Positions 48,659 through 58,358 of a stretch of 64,000 nt of DNA are shown one piece after another. Under the pieces are notes generated by a model that had not been told where the DNA came from, ran no database searches, and saw nothing but the letters and a program-made list of their open reading frames with translations. Within the stretch, counting starts at the first letter, position 1. Each line of letters starts with the position of its first letter. The DNA comes from Acidimicrobiia bacterium (GTDB lineage Bacteria; Actinomycetota; Acidimicrobiia; IMCC26256; JADLDD01), in NCBI GenBank assembly GCA_020846855.1, contig JADLDD010000039.1, positions 34,725 to 98,724 of the forward strand. The letters run 5' to 3'. The position numbers were made by a program, and so were the translations under genes.

Positions 48659-48730
48659 CCGCCACCGGCTCGGCAACGGCGCCGCGACGGGTTCCTACGG
48701 AGCCTGAACCCCGCCGGTAACGTCGGGCCC

Positions 48731-49672
48731 GTGGCCGCCACCCCGGATCTCCTCGCGCGGCGCCTCGTCTTCGTCACCGGCAAGGGCGGAGTGGGCAAGA
48801 GCACCGTCGCCGCCGCGCTCGGCCTGCTCGCGGCCGAGCACGGCAAGCGGGTCCTGCTGGTCGAGGCCGACTCCAAGGGCAACCTCACCGACTTCTTCGA
48901 GCACGGCCGGGTCGGGTTCAAACCGGTCGAGGTGAGCCCGTCGGTGTTCGTCCTGACGATGGACACCGAGGCCAGCCTGCGCGAGTACCTCAAGCTGCAC
49001 GTCAAGGTCCCGGTGATCGGCCGGCTCGGCCCGCTGGCCCGCGTGTTCGACTTCGTGGCCACCGCCGCGCCGGGCGTGAAGGAGATCCTGACCATCGGCA
49101 AGGTGGCGTGGGAGGTGCGCGAGTCGATCGAGGGCCGCGCCGGCTGGGACGTGGTGATCGTCGACGCCGCCGCCACCGGCCACGTGGTCGCCCAGCTCGG
49201 CGCGGCCGACTCCATCGGCGAGCTGGTGTCGATGGGTCCGGTGCAGTCGCAGACGGCCTGGATGAGCGAGCTGCTCGCCGATCCGGGGATCACGTCGCTG
49301 AACATCGTGGCCACGCCGGAGGAGATGCCCGTCAACGAGACGATCGAGCTCGTGGAGCGGGCCCGCCGGGAGCTGAAGGTCCCGTTGGGGTCGATCATCG
49401 TGAACCGGGTGCTGCCCGAGCTGTTCACCCGCGCCGACGAGGAGGCGTTCGATGCCCTGCCGCCCGACCTCGCCGGCGACGGCACCACCGCGGTGCTCGA
49501 CGCCGCGCGCCTGGCGGTGTCGCTGAGGCGGGCCCGGGCCGGGCACCTGTCGCGCCTGCGGGCCGAGACCGACCTGCCGCTGCTGTACCTGCCCTACCTC
49601 TTCGTGCGCAGCCACGGGCTGCGGGTGACCCGGATCATGGCCGAGCGCCTGGGCGAGGAGCTGGGCCTGTGA
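48731..49672 (+). CDS. ArsA/Get3-family ATPase, first of pair (BagA/Rv3679-like)
   Basis: VTGKGGVGKSTVAAALGLLAAEHGKRVLLVEADSKGNL. Confidence 0.88.
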   Translation: MAATPDLLARRLVFVTGKGGVGKSTVAAALGLLAAEHGKRVLLVEADSKGNLTDFFEHGRVGFKPVEVSPSVFVLTMDTEASLREYLKLHVKVPVIGRLGPLARVFDFVATAAPGVKEILTIGKVAWEVRESIEGRAGWDVVIVDAAATGHVVAQLGAADSIGELVSMGPVQSQTAWMSELLADPGITSLNIVATPEEMPVNETIELVERARRELKVPLGSIIVNRVLPELFTRADEEAFDALPPDLAGDGTTAVLDAARLAVSLRRARAGHLSRLRAETDLPLLYLPYLFVRSHGLRVTRIMAERLGEELGL

Positions 49673-50880
49673 GCCGGCGCTCCCGGCGCGGACCGGTGCA
49701 GGGGCTCGAGCCGCTCCTCGCCGCCAAGGAGATCGTGATCTTCTGCGGCTCGGGAGGTGTCGGCAAGACCACCATGGCCGCCGCCGCGGGGTTGGGCGCC
49801 GTGAGCCGGCTGGGCGGCAAGGTGCTGGTGCTGACCATCGATCCCGCCCGCCGCCTGGCCAGCGCGCTCGGCCTGGAGGGCTTCGGCAACGTGGAGAAGC
49901 GGGTCCCGGCCGAGGCCCTCGCCGCCGCGGGCATCGAGACCCAGGGCGAGATGTGGGCCGCGATGCTCGACACCAAGCAGTCGTGGGACGAGCTGGTCAT
50001 GCGCCACGCCCCCGACGAGGAGACGGCCTACCGCATCCTCGAGAACCGGCTGTACCACAACCTCACGGCCCGCTTCGTGCAGAGCCACGACTACATAGCC
50101 ATGGAACGGCTCTACGAGATCCACGCCAGCGGCCGCTACGACCTGATCGTCATCGACACACCGCCTACCCGCAACGCCCTCGACTTCCTGGAGGCGCCGG
50201 CCCGCATGGCCGACTTCTTCGGCGGGCGGCTGCTGCGGTGGCTCACCATGCCGTACCGGGTGGGGGGCAAGCGCGGCGCGCGGGTCATCAACGTGGCCAG
50301 CAAGCCCTTCTACCAGCTCGCCGACCGGGCCCTCGGCAGCCAGTTCCTCCAGGACATCGCCGAGTTCTTCCTCAACTTCCAGTCGATGTACGACGGCTTC
50401 GTGGAGCGGGCCAACGCGGTTGAGGCGCTGCTCCGCGACAAGCGCACCACCTTCGCGGTGGTCACCACGCTCGAGTCGGCGCCGCTGCACGAGGCCGAGT
50501 TCTTCTGCGAGGCGCTGGCCGAGCGGAAGCTCCACCTCGGCGCACTGGTGCTCAACAAGACCTTGCCGCCCTACCTGCTCTCCCCGGCCGGGGCGCGGGC
50601 CGCCCGACGCATGGTGGCCGAGGCCGACGACCTCGGTCGGAGCCTCGCGGCGGGTGGGGGCGAGCCGGCCCTGGCGGACGCGGACCGCAACGCCCGCGTC
50701 CTGCGCACGATCGGCGAGTCGTTCGCCGACTTCGCGGTGGTGGCCAAGCGCGAGCAGGAGCTGCGGGCCGAGCTGAGCGAGGCGCCCGACGTCGTCGCCG
50801 ACGTCCCCAACCTCGACGCCGACGTCGCCGACGTCGCCGGCCTCGACCGGATCGCCGAGCACCTCTTCACCCCCCGCTGA
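49669..50880 (+). CDS. ArsA/Get3-family ATPase, second of pair (BagB/Rv3680-like)
   Basis: FCGSGGVGKTTMAAAAGLGAVSRLGGKVLVLTIDPARRLASALG; 4-nt overlap with previous gene. Confidence 0.9.
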   Translation: MSRRSRRGPVQGLEPLLAAKEIVIFCGSGGVGKTTMAAAAGLGAVSRLGGKVLVLTIDPARRLASALGLEGFGNVEKRVPAEALAAAGIETQGEMWAAMLDTKQSWDELVMRHAPDEETAYRILENRLYHNLTARFVQSHDYIAMERLYEIHASGRYDLIVIDTPPTRNALDFLEAPARMADFFGGRLLRWLTMPYRVGGKRGARVINVASKPFYQLADRALGSQFLQDIAEFFLNFQSMYDGFVERANAVEALLRDKRTTFAVVTTLESAPLHEAEFFCEALAERKLHLGALVLNKTLPPYLLSPAGARAARRMVAEADDLGRSLAAGGGEPALADADRNARVLRTIGESFADFAVVAKREQELRAELSEAPDVVADVPNLDADVADVAGLDRIAEHLFTPR

Positions 50881-51016
50881 ACCTCCGCCGGCACCGGGAG
50901 GATGCCGGTACCGCCGTCCCGGAGCGGCCGGGAGGTGCGGCGCCGGCACCACCGACCTCCGCGCGGGCGGCCGCCCGTGACCGCCGGGCGGGGCGGCGGC
51001 CGGTACGATCGCCGCC

Positions 51017-52486
51017 GTGCGGACCCTCGGCGAGCTGGCCCTGCGGCACACCGACCTGAAGGTCGGCGACCTCGAACACCTCCAGAGCCTCGTGTCGTCG
51101 TGGCGCATCCTCGCCGACCTGTCGTTCTCCGACCTCCTCCTCATGGCCCCCCTGTCGGGCGACGACACGGAGCGCTTCGTGGTGCTGGCCCAGCTCCGGC
51201 CCACCACCGGCCAGACCCTCTACGCCACCGACCTGGTCGGCTCGGTGGTGGGGGAGGCCGAGCGCCCGCTCGTGGCCAAGGCCTGGCGCAGCGGCACCCT
51301 CGTCGTCGGCGACGCCCCGATCCTCGGGTCGGCCGAGAGGGTGCGGGTGCACTGCATCCCGGTGCGCCGGCGCGACCACGTCGTCGGGATCCTGGTGCGC
51401 GAGTCGACCACCCGTTCCACCCGCCGCCACGGAGACCTCGAGCGCATCTACCAGGAGACGTTCGATCACCTGGCTCGGATGGTCGCCGAGGGCACCTTCC
51501 CGTTCCCGTCCTACGACGTCGAGCCGCAGGAGTCGCCCCGGGTCGGCGACGGTGCCATCGTCCTCGACGCCACGGCCCGGATCCGCTTCGCCAGCCCCAA
51601 CGCCGTCAGCCACCTGCACCGGATCGGCATCCACGCCTACACCCCGGGCCTCCAGCTCGCCGAGGTCGGCTTCGCCGAGGAGGCCGTGATGACGGCGCTG
51701 AGCGTGAAGCTGCCCGTCACCGAGGAGATCGAGCGGGGTGAGACCTCGATCCTCCTCCGGGCCATCCCCCTCCTAGGGGGTGGGGAACCCACCGGTGCGC
51801 TCATCCTCCTGCGCGACGTCACCGACCTCCGCAGCCGCGACCGGATGCTCCTCTCCAAGGACGCCACCATCCGGGAGATCCACCACCGGGTGAAGAACAA
51901 CCTCCAGACCATCGCCGCGCTCCTGCGGCTCCAGCGCCGCCGCCTACGCTCCGACGAGTCGCGCCAGGCGCTCCTCGAGTCGGAGCGCCGTATCCGCTCG
52001 ATCGCCATCGTCCACGAGACGCTCGCCCGCGAGCCGGGCGGCGCGGTGCGCTTCGACGACATCGTCCGCCCGCTGCTGCGCGCGGTGGAGGAGGCCCTGA
52101 CCTCGCCCGACCGGCGGGTCCGCTTCGAGGTCAAGGGTACGGCGGGCGAGATCCCGGACGGCATCGCCACCCCTCTCGCGGTCGTCCTCAACGAGTTGGT
52201 GCAGAACGCCGTCGACCACGCGTTCCCCGAGCCGCGCGACCCGCTCGGGGGCCGGGTGGTGGTCGAGTTGAACCGGACCGACGGGACGCTCGCCCTCGAC
52301 GTCTCCGACGACGGCATCGGCCTGCCGGAGGGGTTCGTCCTCGAGGACGCCACCGGCCTGGGGCTGACCATCGTCCAGGCGCTCGTGACCGGTGAGCTGG
52401 GCGGCACCATCGAGATGTCGGGCGGCGACGGCACCCACGTCCACGTGGAGGTGCCGGTGGCCCTGCCCGAGCCGACCGCGCCCTGA
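51017..52486 (+). CDS. PdtaS-like sensor histidine kinase (GAF-like, PAS, HisKA_2)
   Basis: N-terminal LASFSD-like region with LAQLRPTTGQTLYATDLVGS; IREIHHRVKNNLQTIAALLRLQ. Confidence 0.9.
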   Translation: MRTLGELALRHTDLKVGDLEHLQSLVSSWRILADLSFSDLLLMAPLSGDDTERFVVLAQLRPTTGQTLYATDLVGSVVGEAERPLVAKAWRSGTLVVGDAPILGSAERVRVHCIPVRRRDHVVGILVRESTTRSTRRHGDLERIYQETFDHLARMVAEGTFPFPSYDVEPQESPRVGDGAIVLDATARIRFASPNAVSHLHRIGIHAYTPGLQLAEVGFAEEAVMTALSVKLPVTEEIERGETSILLRAIPLLGGGEPTGALILLRDVTDLRSRDRMLLSKDATIREIHHRVKNNLQTIAALLRLQRRRLRSDESRQALLESERRIRSIAIVHETLAREPGGAVRFDDIVRPLLRAVEEALTSPDRRVRFEVKGTAGEIPDGIATPLAVVLNELVQNAVDHAFPEPRDPLGGRVVVELNRTDGTLALDVSDDGIGLPEGFVLEDATGLGLTIVQALVTGELGGTIEMSGGDGTHVHVEVPVALPEPTAP

Positions 52487-52511
52487 CCGGGCCGGTATCC
52501 TCGGCGCGCCT

Positions 52512-53531
52512 GTGGGGATACGAGAGGCCGACGGCCCACGCAACGGGCGCCCGGACCGCACCGGGGGCTCCCGGCGCTCCGGGCGGGGCGCCGCCCTCGC
52601 CGTCGCGGCGCTCGCCACCACGCTCCTGCTCGTAGCCGTCGGCGGGTACACCCGGGGCAGCGGCAGCGGGTACGGCTGCCGTGACCGCTGGCCGCTGTGC
52701 CACGACGGCGCCCTGGGCGGCCTCCTGCCCCGGGCCGACTTCCACATGATCGTGGAGTGGAGCCACCGCTGGCTCGCCGCGGTGGTGGGGGTGCTGGTGG
52801 TGGCCACCGCGGTCACGGCCTGGCGCCGCTACCGGGGCGTCGCCTGGGTGGTGGGGCCGGCGGTCACGGCCACCGTCCTGGTCTTCGTCCAGGCCTGGCT
52901 CGGCGCGCTGGTGGTGAAGAACGACCTGCACGCCGACCTCGTCTCGCTCCACCTCGCCAACGCCATGATCGTCACGGCGCTCCTCGCCGTGACCGCCGTC
53001 CGGATGCTCGCCGCCGACGGTCGCCTGCCGGTCGCCGCCGCCGACCGCGGCTGGACGGTCGCGCTGGCTTCGGCGGCGGTCCTGACCTTCGCGGTGCTGA
53101 TCCTGGGTTCGGTGGTGCACAACGAGTACGTGGGCGGCTGGCCGCTCGTCGGCGGCCGGCTGATCCCCGACCTCGACGGCAAGGTGGTGGCCGTGCACTT
53201 CGTGCATCGCTTCGCCGCGGGGGTCGGCCTGATCGCCGTCGGCTGGCTCGCCTACGGCGTGGTGCGCCGACGGCGACCCCGCGCCGAGGCCGCGATGGTC
53301 CACCTGGCCCTGGCGTGCTACGTCGCCAACGTCGTGTTCGGGGCCCTGCACGTGGTGACCGAGGTGCGCTCGAGCGCCATCGTCGTGGCCCACCTCGGCA
53401 TCGCCTCCACCGCCTGGACCGCTCTGGTCGCGGCGGCGCTGCTCTCCCTGAACGAGCGATCCCTGGCGGCGGAGGGGGCCGGGCCGCCCGGCGAGGCCGA
53501 GGGCCGGACCCGGGTGCCCCTTCCCACCTGA
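52512..53531 (+). CDS. ctaA: Heme A synthase CtaA/COX15
   Basis: VGGYTRGSGSGYGCRDRWPLCHDG, EWSHRWLAAVVGVLV, HFVHRFAAGVGLI. Confidence 0.92.
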   Translation: MGIREADGPRNGRPDRTGGSRRSGRGAALAVAALATTLLLVAVGGYTRGSGSGYGCRDRWPLCHDGALGGLLPRADFHMIVEWSHRWLAAVVGVLVVATAVTAWRRYRGVAWVVGPAVTATVLVFVQAWLGALVVKNDLHADLVSLHLANAMIVTALLAVTAVRMLAADGRLPVAAADRGWTVALASAAVLTFAVLILGSVVHNEYVGGWPLVGGRLIPDLDGKVVAVHFVHRFAAGVGLIAVGWLAYGVVRRRRPRAEAAMVHLALACYVANVVFGALHVVTEVRSSAIVVAHLGIASTAWTALVAAALLSLNERSLAAEGAGPPGEAEGRTRVPLPT

Positions 53532-53560
53532 TGCAACTCCTGTTAGCCTCGCGAGGATTG

Positions 53561-53584
53561 CCAGGGATGGAGGTGGGTCCCTGG
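53561..53584 (+). promoter_or_regulatory. Leader hairpin CCAGGGA-N10-TCCCTGG
   Basis: Perfect 7-bp arms, between TAGCCT -10-like (53544-53549) and the 60-aa ORF. Confidence 0.4.
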
Positions 53585-53604
53585 CCCCGGGGATAGGGGG
53601 AACC

Positions 53605-53787
53605 GTGTTCGCGCTCCAGATCAAGCTCGACCCTGAGAAGCTCAAGGAGCAGCAGGCCGCCGAGGAGGCCGCCAAGGCCGAGGCCGAGGCGGCCAAGGCA
53701 CAGGCCCAGGCCGGCGGGGCCGACGACACCGTCGACGACACCGGGGGCGGGTCCCCCGAGCCGGGCGGCGGCGACCCGGGCGAGTAG
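53605..53787 (+). CDS. 60-aa Ala/Glu-rich hypothetical protein
   Basis: MFALQIKLDPEKLKEQQAAEEAAKAEAEAAKAQ, likely helical N-terminus, acidic/Gly tail; gggggaacc upstream of GTG. Confidence 0.55.
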   Translation: MFALQIKLDPEKLKEQQAAEEAAKAEAEAAKAQAQAGGADDTVDDTGGGSPEPGGGDPGE

Positions 53788-53819
53788 CCCTACCCTCCGC
53801 GCCGGCGCTGCGGTCGGCC

Positions 53820-56678
53820 ATGGGAAGCACCGATCTCTCCGAGCGCCTCCGTCGCCTCGCGCCCACCGAGGCCGCGGCCCGGGTCGAGAGCCTCCTGTCG
53901 CGCACCTACGAGTACCGCGGCTGGGAAGACGTCTACCGCGACGAGTGGACCTGGGACGACGTCGTCAAGGTCACCCACACGCGGGTCAACTGCATCTCGG
54001 CCTGCTCGCTCGACGCCTACGTCAAGGACGGCATCGTCTGGCGGGAGGAGCAGAACGCCAACTACCCGCAGGCCTTCGACGACGTCCCCGACTTCAACCC
54101 CCGCGGCTGCCCGTCGGGATGCGCGTACAGCATCCAGATGTACGACCCGACCCGGGTCCGCTACCCGCTCAAGCGGGTGGGGGAGCGCGGTGAGGGTCGT
54201 TGGGAGCGCCTCTCCTGGGACCAGGCGCTCTCGGAGATCGCCGACCGGATCATCGACACCATCGTCGAGGACGGCGCGGAGTGCATCGTCTTCGACCACG
54301 GCACCACCAACATCGACAACGGGATCGGCACCCCGGTCGAGTCGCACCTCTTCGGAGGCGCGCTGGGCGGGAGCAGCCTCGACTCGTGGGCCGGTGTCGG
54401 CGATCTTCCCGTCGGCCTGATCCAGACGTGGGGCACCTACATGAGCGAGGGGACCTCCGACGACTGGTTCCTCTCCGACTACATCCTGATCTGGATCGGC
54501 AACCCCAACTACACGCACCCCTCCGACGCCCACTTCATGTGGGAGGCCCGCTATCGCGGCGCCAAGGTGGTGTCGATCGCGCCCGACTTCAACGCGTCGA
54601 CCGTCCACGCCGACCGGTGGCTCAACGTCCGGATGGGCACCGACGCCGCGCTGGCGCTGGGCCTCGCCCACGTGATCGTGGAGGAGGGCCTCCACGACGC
54701 GCCGTTCGTGAAGGAGCAGACCGACCTCCCGTTCCTGGTGCGCGACGACGACGACCGCTTCCTGCGCCAGAGCGACGTCGATCCCGACGGTCCCGACGGC
54801 AGCGGCGAGCGCTTCTACGTCTGGGACGCCGCGACCGGGACCCTGGCGCTAGCCCCCGGCACGTGGGGCGCGCCCCTGATGACCCTGGAGCTCGACGGCC
54901 TCGACCCCGCGCTGGAGGGCGCCCACGAGGTGACCCTCGCCGACGGCTCCACGGTGACGGTCCGGCCGGTGTTCGAGCGGTTGCGGACCCGCCTGGCCGA
55001 CTACCCGCCCGAGCGGGTGGCCGAGATCACCGGCGTCCACGCCGAGAACGTGCGTACCGTCGCCCGCGAGCTCGCGGCCGCGCGCTCGGCGATGATCTAC
55101 GCCTCCTGGGGGGCGTGCAAGCACTACCACTCCGACCTGTTCCAGCGGGGCATGGCCTACCTGGTGGCCCTGACCGGCAACACGGGCGGCAAGCCCGGGT
55201 CGGGGATCAAGGTCTCCACCTGGTGGCCGATGCCCGGCTTCGTGATCATGGGCGAGGGCGGTGAGCTGCGCACCACGCCGCCCGAGGAGCTGCCCGTCGA
55301 CCGCCTCCAGATGATGCAGGCCTCGAAGATGATGTTCGAGATGTCGCCGATGCTGCGCAGCACGCCGCTGATCCCGTGGCTCTACGCCCACGACCCGGAG
55401 TGGCGCGAGGCCGCCACCCGCTACGCGGATCCGGTGCTGCCCCGCCCGGTCGCCGACTACATGGACGAGGTGATCGAGAAGGGCTGGCAGCCCATCTGGC
55501 CCCGCCCCCCGAAGAAGCCCCGCTTCTTCTACTACTCGGGCCCGAACCCGCTGCGGCGCTGGCCCAACCCGAAGACCATCCGCGACAGCCTCTGGAAGAG
55601 CATCGAGACGATCGTCGCCTGCGACTTCCGCATGTCGACCTCGGCCATGTGGTCCGACTACGTCCTGCCCGCGTGCGGCTACTACGAGAAGCCGGGGATC
55701 AAGTACACCCAGTCGTACCTGCCCTACGTGGTCGTCGGGCAGCGGGCCGTCCCCGAGCTCTACGAGAGCCGCCACGAGTGGGACATCGTCCTCGGCCTGG
55801 CCCGCGCCATCCAGGAACGGGCGACGGCCCGCGGCGTCGACGTGTTCCACGACTCCAACGGCCTGCCCCACGACCTCTCCCGCCTCCACGACGACATCAC
55901 CGGCGGCGGGTACTACGACGAGGGGCCGGGCGGCGAGGTGCGCGCCCTCGACTACATCCTCGAGAACTCGCCCGTCACCAAGGCCACCGACCTCGGCGGC
56001 GATCCGTGGAAGACGGCCGCCACCGAGGGCATGGTGAAGATCGAGTCCATCGACCCGGTGCAGCTCGCGGTGGGCCTCAACTCGGTGATGAGCGACTTCG
56101 ACCCGAGCCGCCCGATCAACCAGTTCGCCTGGTTCGTCAAGGACAAGAACCCGTGGCCGACGCTCACCGGCCGCCAGCAGTTCTACATCGATCACCCGTG
56201 GTTCCTCGACGTGGGCGAGGAGCTGGTGTGCCACAAGGAGCCCCTCGCCGCCGGCGGCGACCACCCGCTGCGCCTCACCGGTGGCCACACCCGCTGGAGC
56301 CAGCACGCCATCTTCCGGGCCAACGAGACGCTCCTGCGCCTCCAGCGGGGCGAGCCCGTCGCCTACGTCAGCGTGGTCGATGCCGCCGCCCGCGGCGTCG
56401 ACGACCACGATCGGATCCGGCTGTTCAACGACGTCGGCGAGTTCACGGTGCGGGCCAAGGTCTCACCGTCGGTCCAGCCGGGCGAGGTGATCTGCTACCA
56501 CGCGTGGGAGTCGTACCAGTTCCCGGGCGGTGCCACCCAGAACGACGTCGCCCCGAGCCCGCTCAAGCCCAACAACATGATCGGCGGCTACGGCCACCTC
56601 CAGTACCGGGTGGCGTACATGTCGATGAACCACATCCCCAAGGAGGTCGCGGTCGACTTCGAGAGGGCACCGGGATGA
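53820..56678 (+). CDS. Molybdopterin oxidoreductase, type II DMSO reductase family alpha subunit (EbdA/DdhA/ClrA-like)
   Basis: THTRVNCISACSLDAYVKDG...GCPSGC N-terminal Fe-S motif; DAHFMWEARYRGAKVVSIAPDFNASTVHADRWL; VKEQTDLPFLVRDDDDRFL; no twin-arginine signal seen. Confidence 0.9.
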   Translation: MGSTDLSERLRRLAPTEAAARVESLLSRTYEYRGWEDVYRDEWTWDDVVKVTHTRVNCISACSLDAYVKDGIVWREEQNANYPQAFDDVPDFNPRGCPSGCAYSIQMYDPTRVRYPLKRVGERGEGRWERLSWDQALSEIADRIIDTIVEDGAECIVFDHGTTNIDNGIGTPVESHLFGGALGGSSLDSWAGVGDLPVGLIQTWGTYMSEGTSDDWFLSDYILIWIGNPNYTHPSDAHFMWEARYRGAKVVSIAPDFNASTVHADRWLNVRMGTDAALALGLAHVIVEEGLHDAPFVKEQTDLPFLVRDDDDRFLRQSDVDPDGPDGSGERFYVWDAATGTLALAPGTWGAPLMTLELDGLDPALEGAHEVTLADGSTVTVRPVFERLRTRLADYPPERVAEITGVHAENVRTVARELAAARSAMIYASWGACKHYHSDLFQRGMAYLVALTGNTGGKPGSGIKVSTWWPMPGFVIMGEGGELRTTPPEELPVDRLQMMQASKMMFEMSPMLRSTPLIPWLYAHDPEWREAATRYADPVLPRPVADYMDEVIEKGWQPIWPRPPKKPRFFYYSGPNPLRRWPNPKTIRDSLWKSIETIVACDFRMSTSAMWSDYVLPACGYYEKPGIKYTQSYLPYVVVGQRAVPELYESRHEWDIVLGLARAIQERATARGVDVFHDSNGLPHDLSRLHDDITGGGYYDEGPGGEVRALDYILENSPVTKATDLGGDPWKTAATEGMVKIESIDPVQLAVGLNSVMSDFDPSRPINQFAWFVKDKNPWPTLTGRQQFYIDHPWFLDVGEELVCHKEPLAAGGDHPLRLTGGHTRWSQHAIFRANETLLRLQRGEPVAYVSVVDAAARGVDDHDRIRLFNDVGEFTVRAKVSPSVQPGEVICYHAWESYQFPGGATQNDVAPSPLKPNNMIGGYGHLQYRVAYMSMNHIPKEVAVDFERAPG

Positions 56679-57322
56679 GCCCTCCGGGCATCACGGCGCT
56701 CCTCGAGTCCGGGTCGCACGAGTGGGGCGGCGCAGCCCCCCGCGCCGTCGCACTCGTGCCCACCCCCGTCGAGAGCCAGCCCTCGGTCTACGTGCGGGTG
56801 GCGTGGGCGGGCCGTACCCGCGGCGACGTGGGCGAGGTGACGGTCCGGGCCGGCGCCCGGGCCGGCGGCGTGGTGGTGCGCCTCGACTGGGAGGTCCCGC
56901 TCCCGGCCCGGCGCATCGACGACTGGAACGCCTACGCCGACGCCTGCGCGGTGCTCTTCCCCGAGGGAGACGCCGCCGTCACCCCCATCGACACCATGGG
57001 ATCCCCGGAGCACCCGGTGCACGGGTGGTACTGGCGGGCCGGGACCGACGACGCCTTCTCCCTCACCGCCCACGGCCTCGGCACGGTCGAGCGGGCCGCC
57101 GACCACCCGGTCCGGGTCGCGGCCCGGTGGAGCGGCGGGCGCTGGACCGTCGTCTTCGCGGCCCCGGGCGTCCCGCCCGTCGGGGAGGGCCCGGGTGCCG
57201 GCGTGGCGGTGCCCGCCGGCTTCGCGGTGTGGTCCGGGGTGGCCGAGGAGCGGGCCGGCCTCAAGTCGTACTCACCGGAGTGGCAGTCGTTGGCCTTCGG
57301 CGCGCTGGAGGACGGAGCATGA
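56675..57322 (+). CDS. Gamma (heme b) subunit, ethylbenzene-dehydrogenase-related
   Basis: VTPIDTMGSPEHPVHGWYWRA and FAVWSGVAEERAGLKSYSPEW; ATGA overlap with alpha. Confidence 0.82.
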   Translation: MSPPGITALLESGSHEWGGAAPRAVALVPTPVESQPSVYVRVAWAGRTRGDVGEVTVRAGARAGGVVVRLDWEVPLPARRIDDWNAYADACAVLFPEGDAAVTPIDTMGSPEHPVHGWYWRAGTDDAFSLTAHGLGTVERAADHPVRVAARWSGGRWTVVFAAPGVPPVGEGPGAGVAVPAGFAVWSGVAEERAGLKSYSPEWQSLAFGALEDGA

Positions 57323-58353
57323 CGGCCACCGACGCCCGGCCCCAACACCAGTTCGCGATGGTCATCGACCTCAACAAGTGCCTGGGCTGCCAGGTGTGCA
57401 CGGTGTCGTGCAAGACCCAGTGGACCCGCGGTCCCGGGATGGAGGCGATGTGGTGGAACATCGTCAGCACCATCCCCGGCCGGGGCACCCCGCGCGACGC
57501 CTTCGACCTCGGCGGCGGCTACCGCGACGGCGTGCCCGTGCCCGGCGAGCTCCCCCCGAAGGGACAGTGGGGCGAGGCCTGGAACTTCGACTACGAGGCG
57601 GCCCTGTCGGGGCGGGGCCACCTCGAGCCGCTCACCGCCGACGGCTCGCCGCCCGAGTGGGGTCCCAACTGGGACGAAGACGTCGGCGGTGGCGTGTACC
57701 CCCACTCGTACTTCTTCTACCTGCCCCTCCTGTGCATGAACTGCTCCAACCCGGTGTGCCTGGAGGCCTGCCCCCGCGACGCGATCTACCGGCGCCCCGA
57801 GGACGGCGTGATCCTGATCGACGAGGAGCACTGCCACGGGTACCGGTTCTGCGCCGAGGCGTGCCCGTACAAGCGCATCTACTTCAACGAGCAACGGGTG
57901 ATCGCCCAGAAGTGCATCTCGTGCTACCCGCGGTTGGAGGAAGGCGTGGCGCCGGCCTGCGTCCGCCAGTGCCCGGGACGCATCCGGCACGTGGGCTGGA
58001 TCGACGATCCCGAGAGCCTGGTGCACAAGCTGGTCCACGTGTGGAAGGTCGCCCTACCGCTGCGCCCCGACTTCGAGGTCGAACCCAACCTCTTCTACGT
58101 CCCGCCGACGCTACCCACCGCGTTCGACGACGACGGTCGCTTCGACGAGAGCCGGTCCCGTGCGCCGGAGGAGCTGCGCCGGCTCTTCGGCCCCGGCGTC
58201 GACGACGCGCTGGCCACCATCGAAGCGGAGCGCGAGAAGGTCCGCGCCGGCGGTACCTCCGAGATCCTCGACGCCCTCATCTCACGGGACTGGAACGACC
58301 TGCTCGGCCCCTTCACCGTCGACCCCGGTCGTCTCGAGCGCCCGCCCCGCTGA
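57319..58353 (+). CDS. Fe-S beta subunit of the molybdoenzyme
   Basis: DLNKCLGCQVCTVSCKTQW, CMNCSNPVCLEACPRDAIY, CHGYRFCAEACPYKRIYF, CISCYPRLEEGVAPACVRQCPGR. Confidence 0.93.
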   Translation: MTATDARPQHQFAMVIDLNKCLGCQVCTVSCKTQWTRGPGMEAMWWNIVSTIPGRGTPRDAFDLGGGYRDGVPVPGELPPKGQWGEAWNFDYEAALSGRGHLEPLTADGSPPEWGPNWDEDVGGGVYPHSYFFYLPLLCMNCSNPVCLEACPRDAIYRRPEDGVILIDEEHCHGYRFCAEACPYKRIYFNEQRVIAQKCISCYPRLEEGVAPACVRQCPGRIRHVGWIDDPESLVHKLVHVWKVALPLRPDFEVEPNLFYVPPTLPTAFDDDGRFDESRSRAPEELRRLFGPGVDDALATIEAEREKVRAGGTSEILDALISRDWNDLLGPFTVDPGRLERPPR

Positions 58354-58358
58354 GGCCC

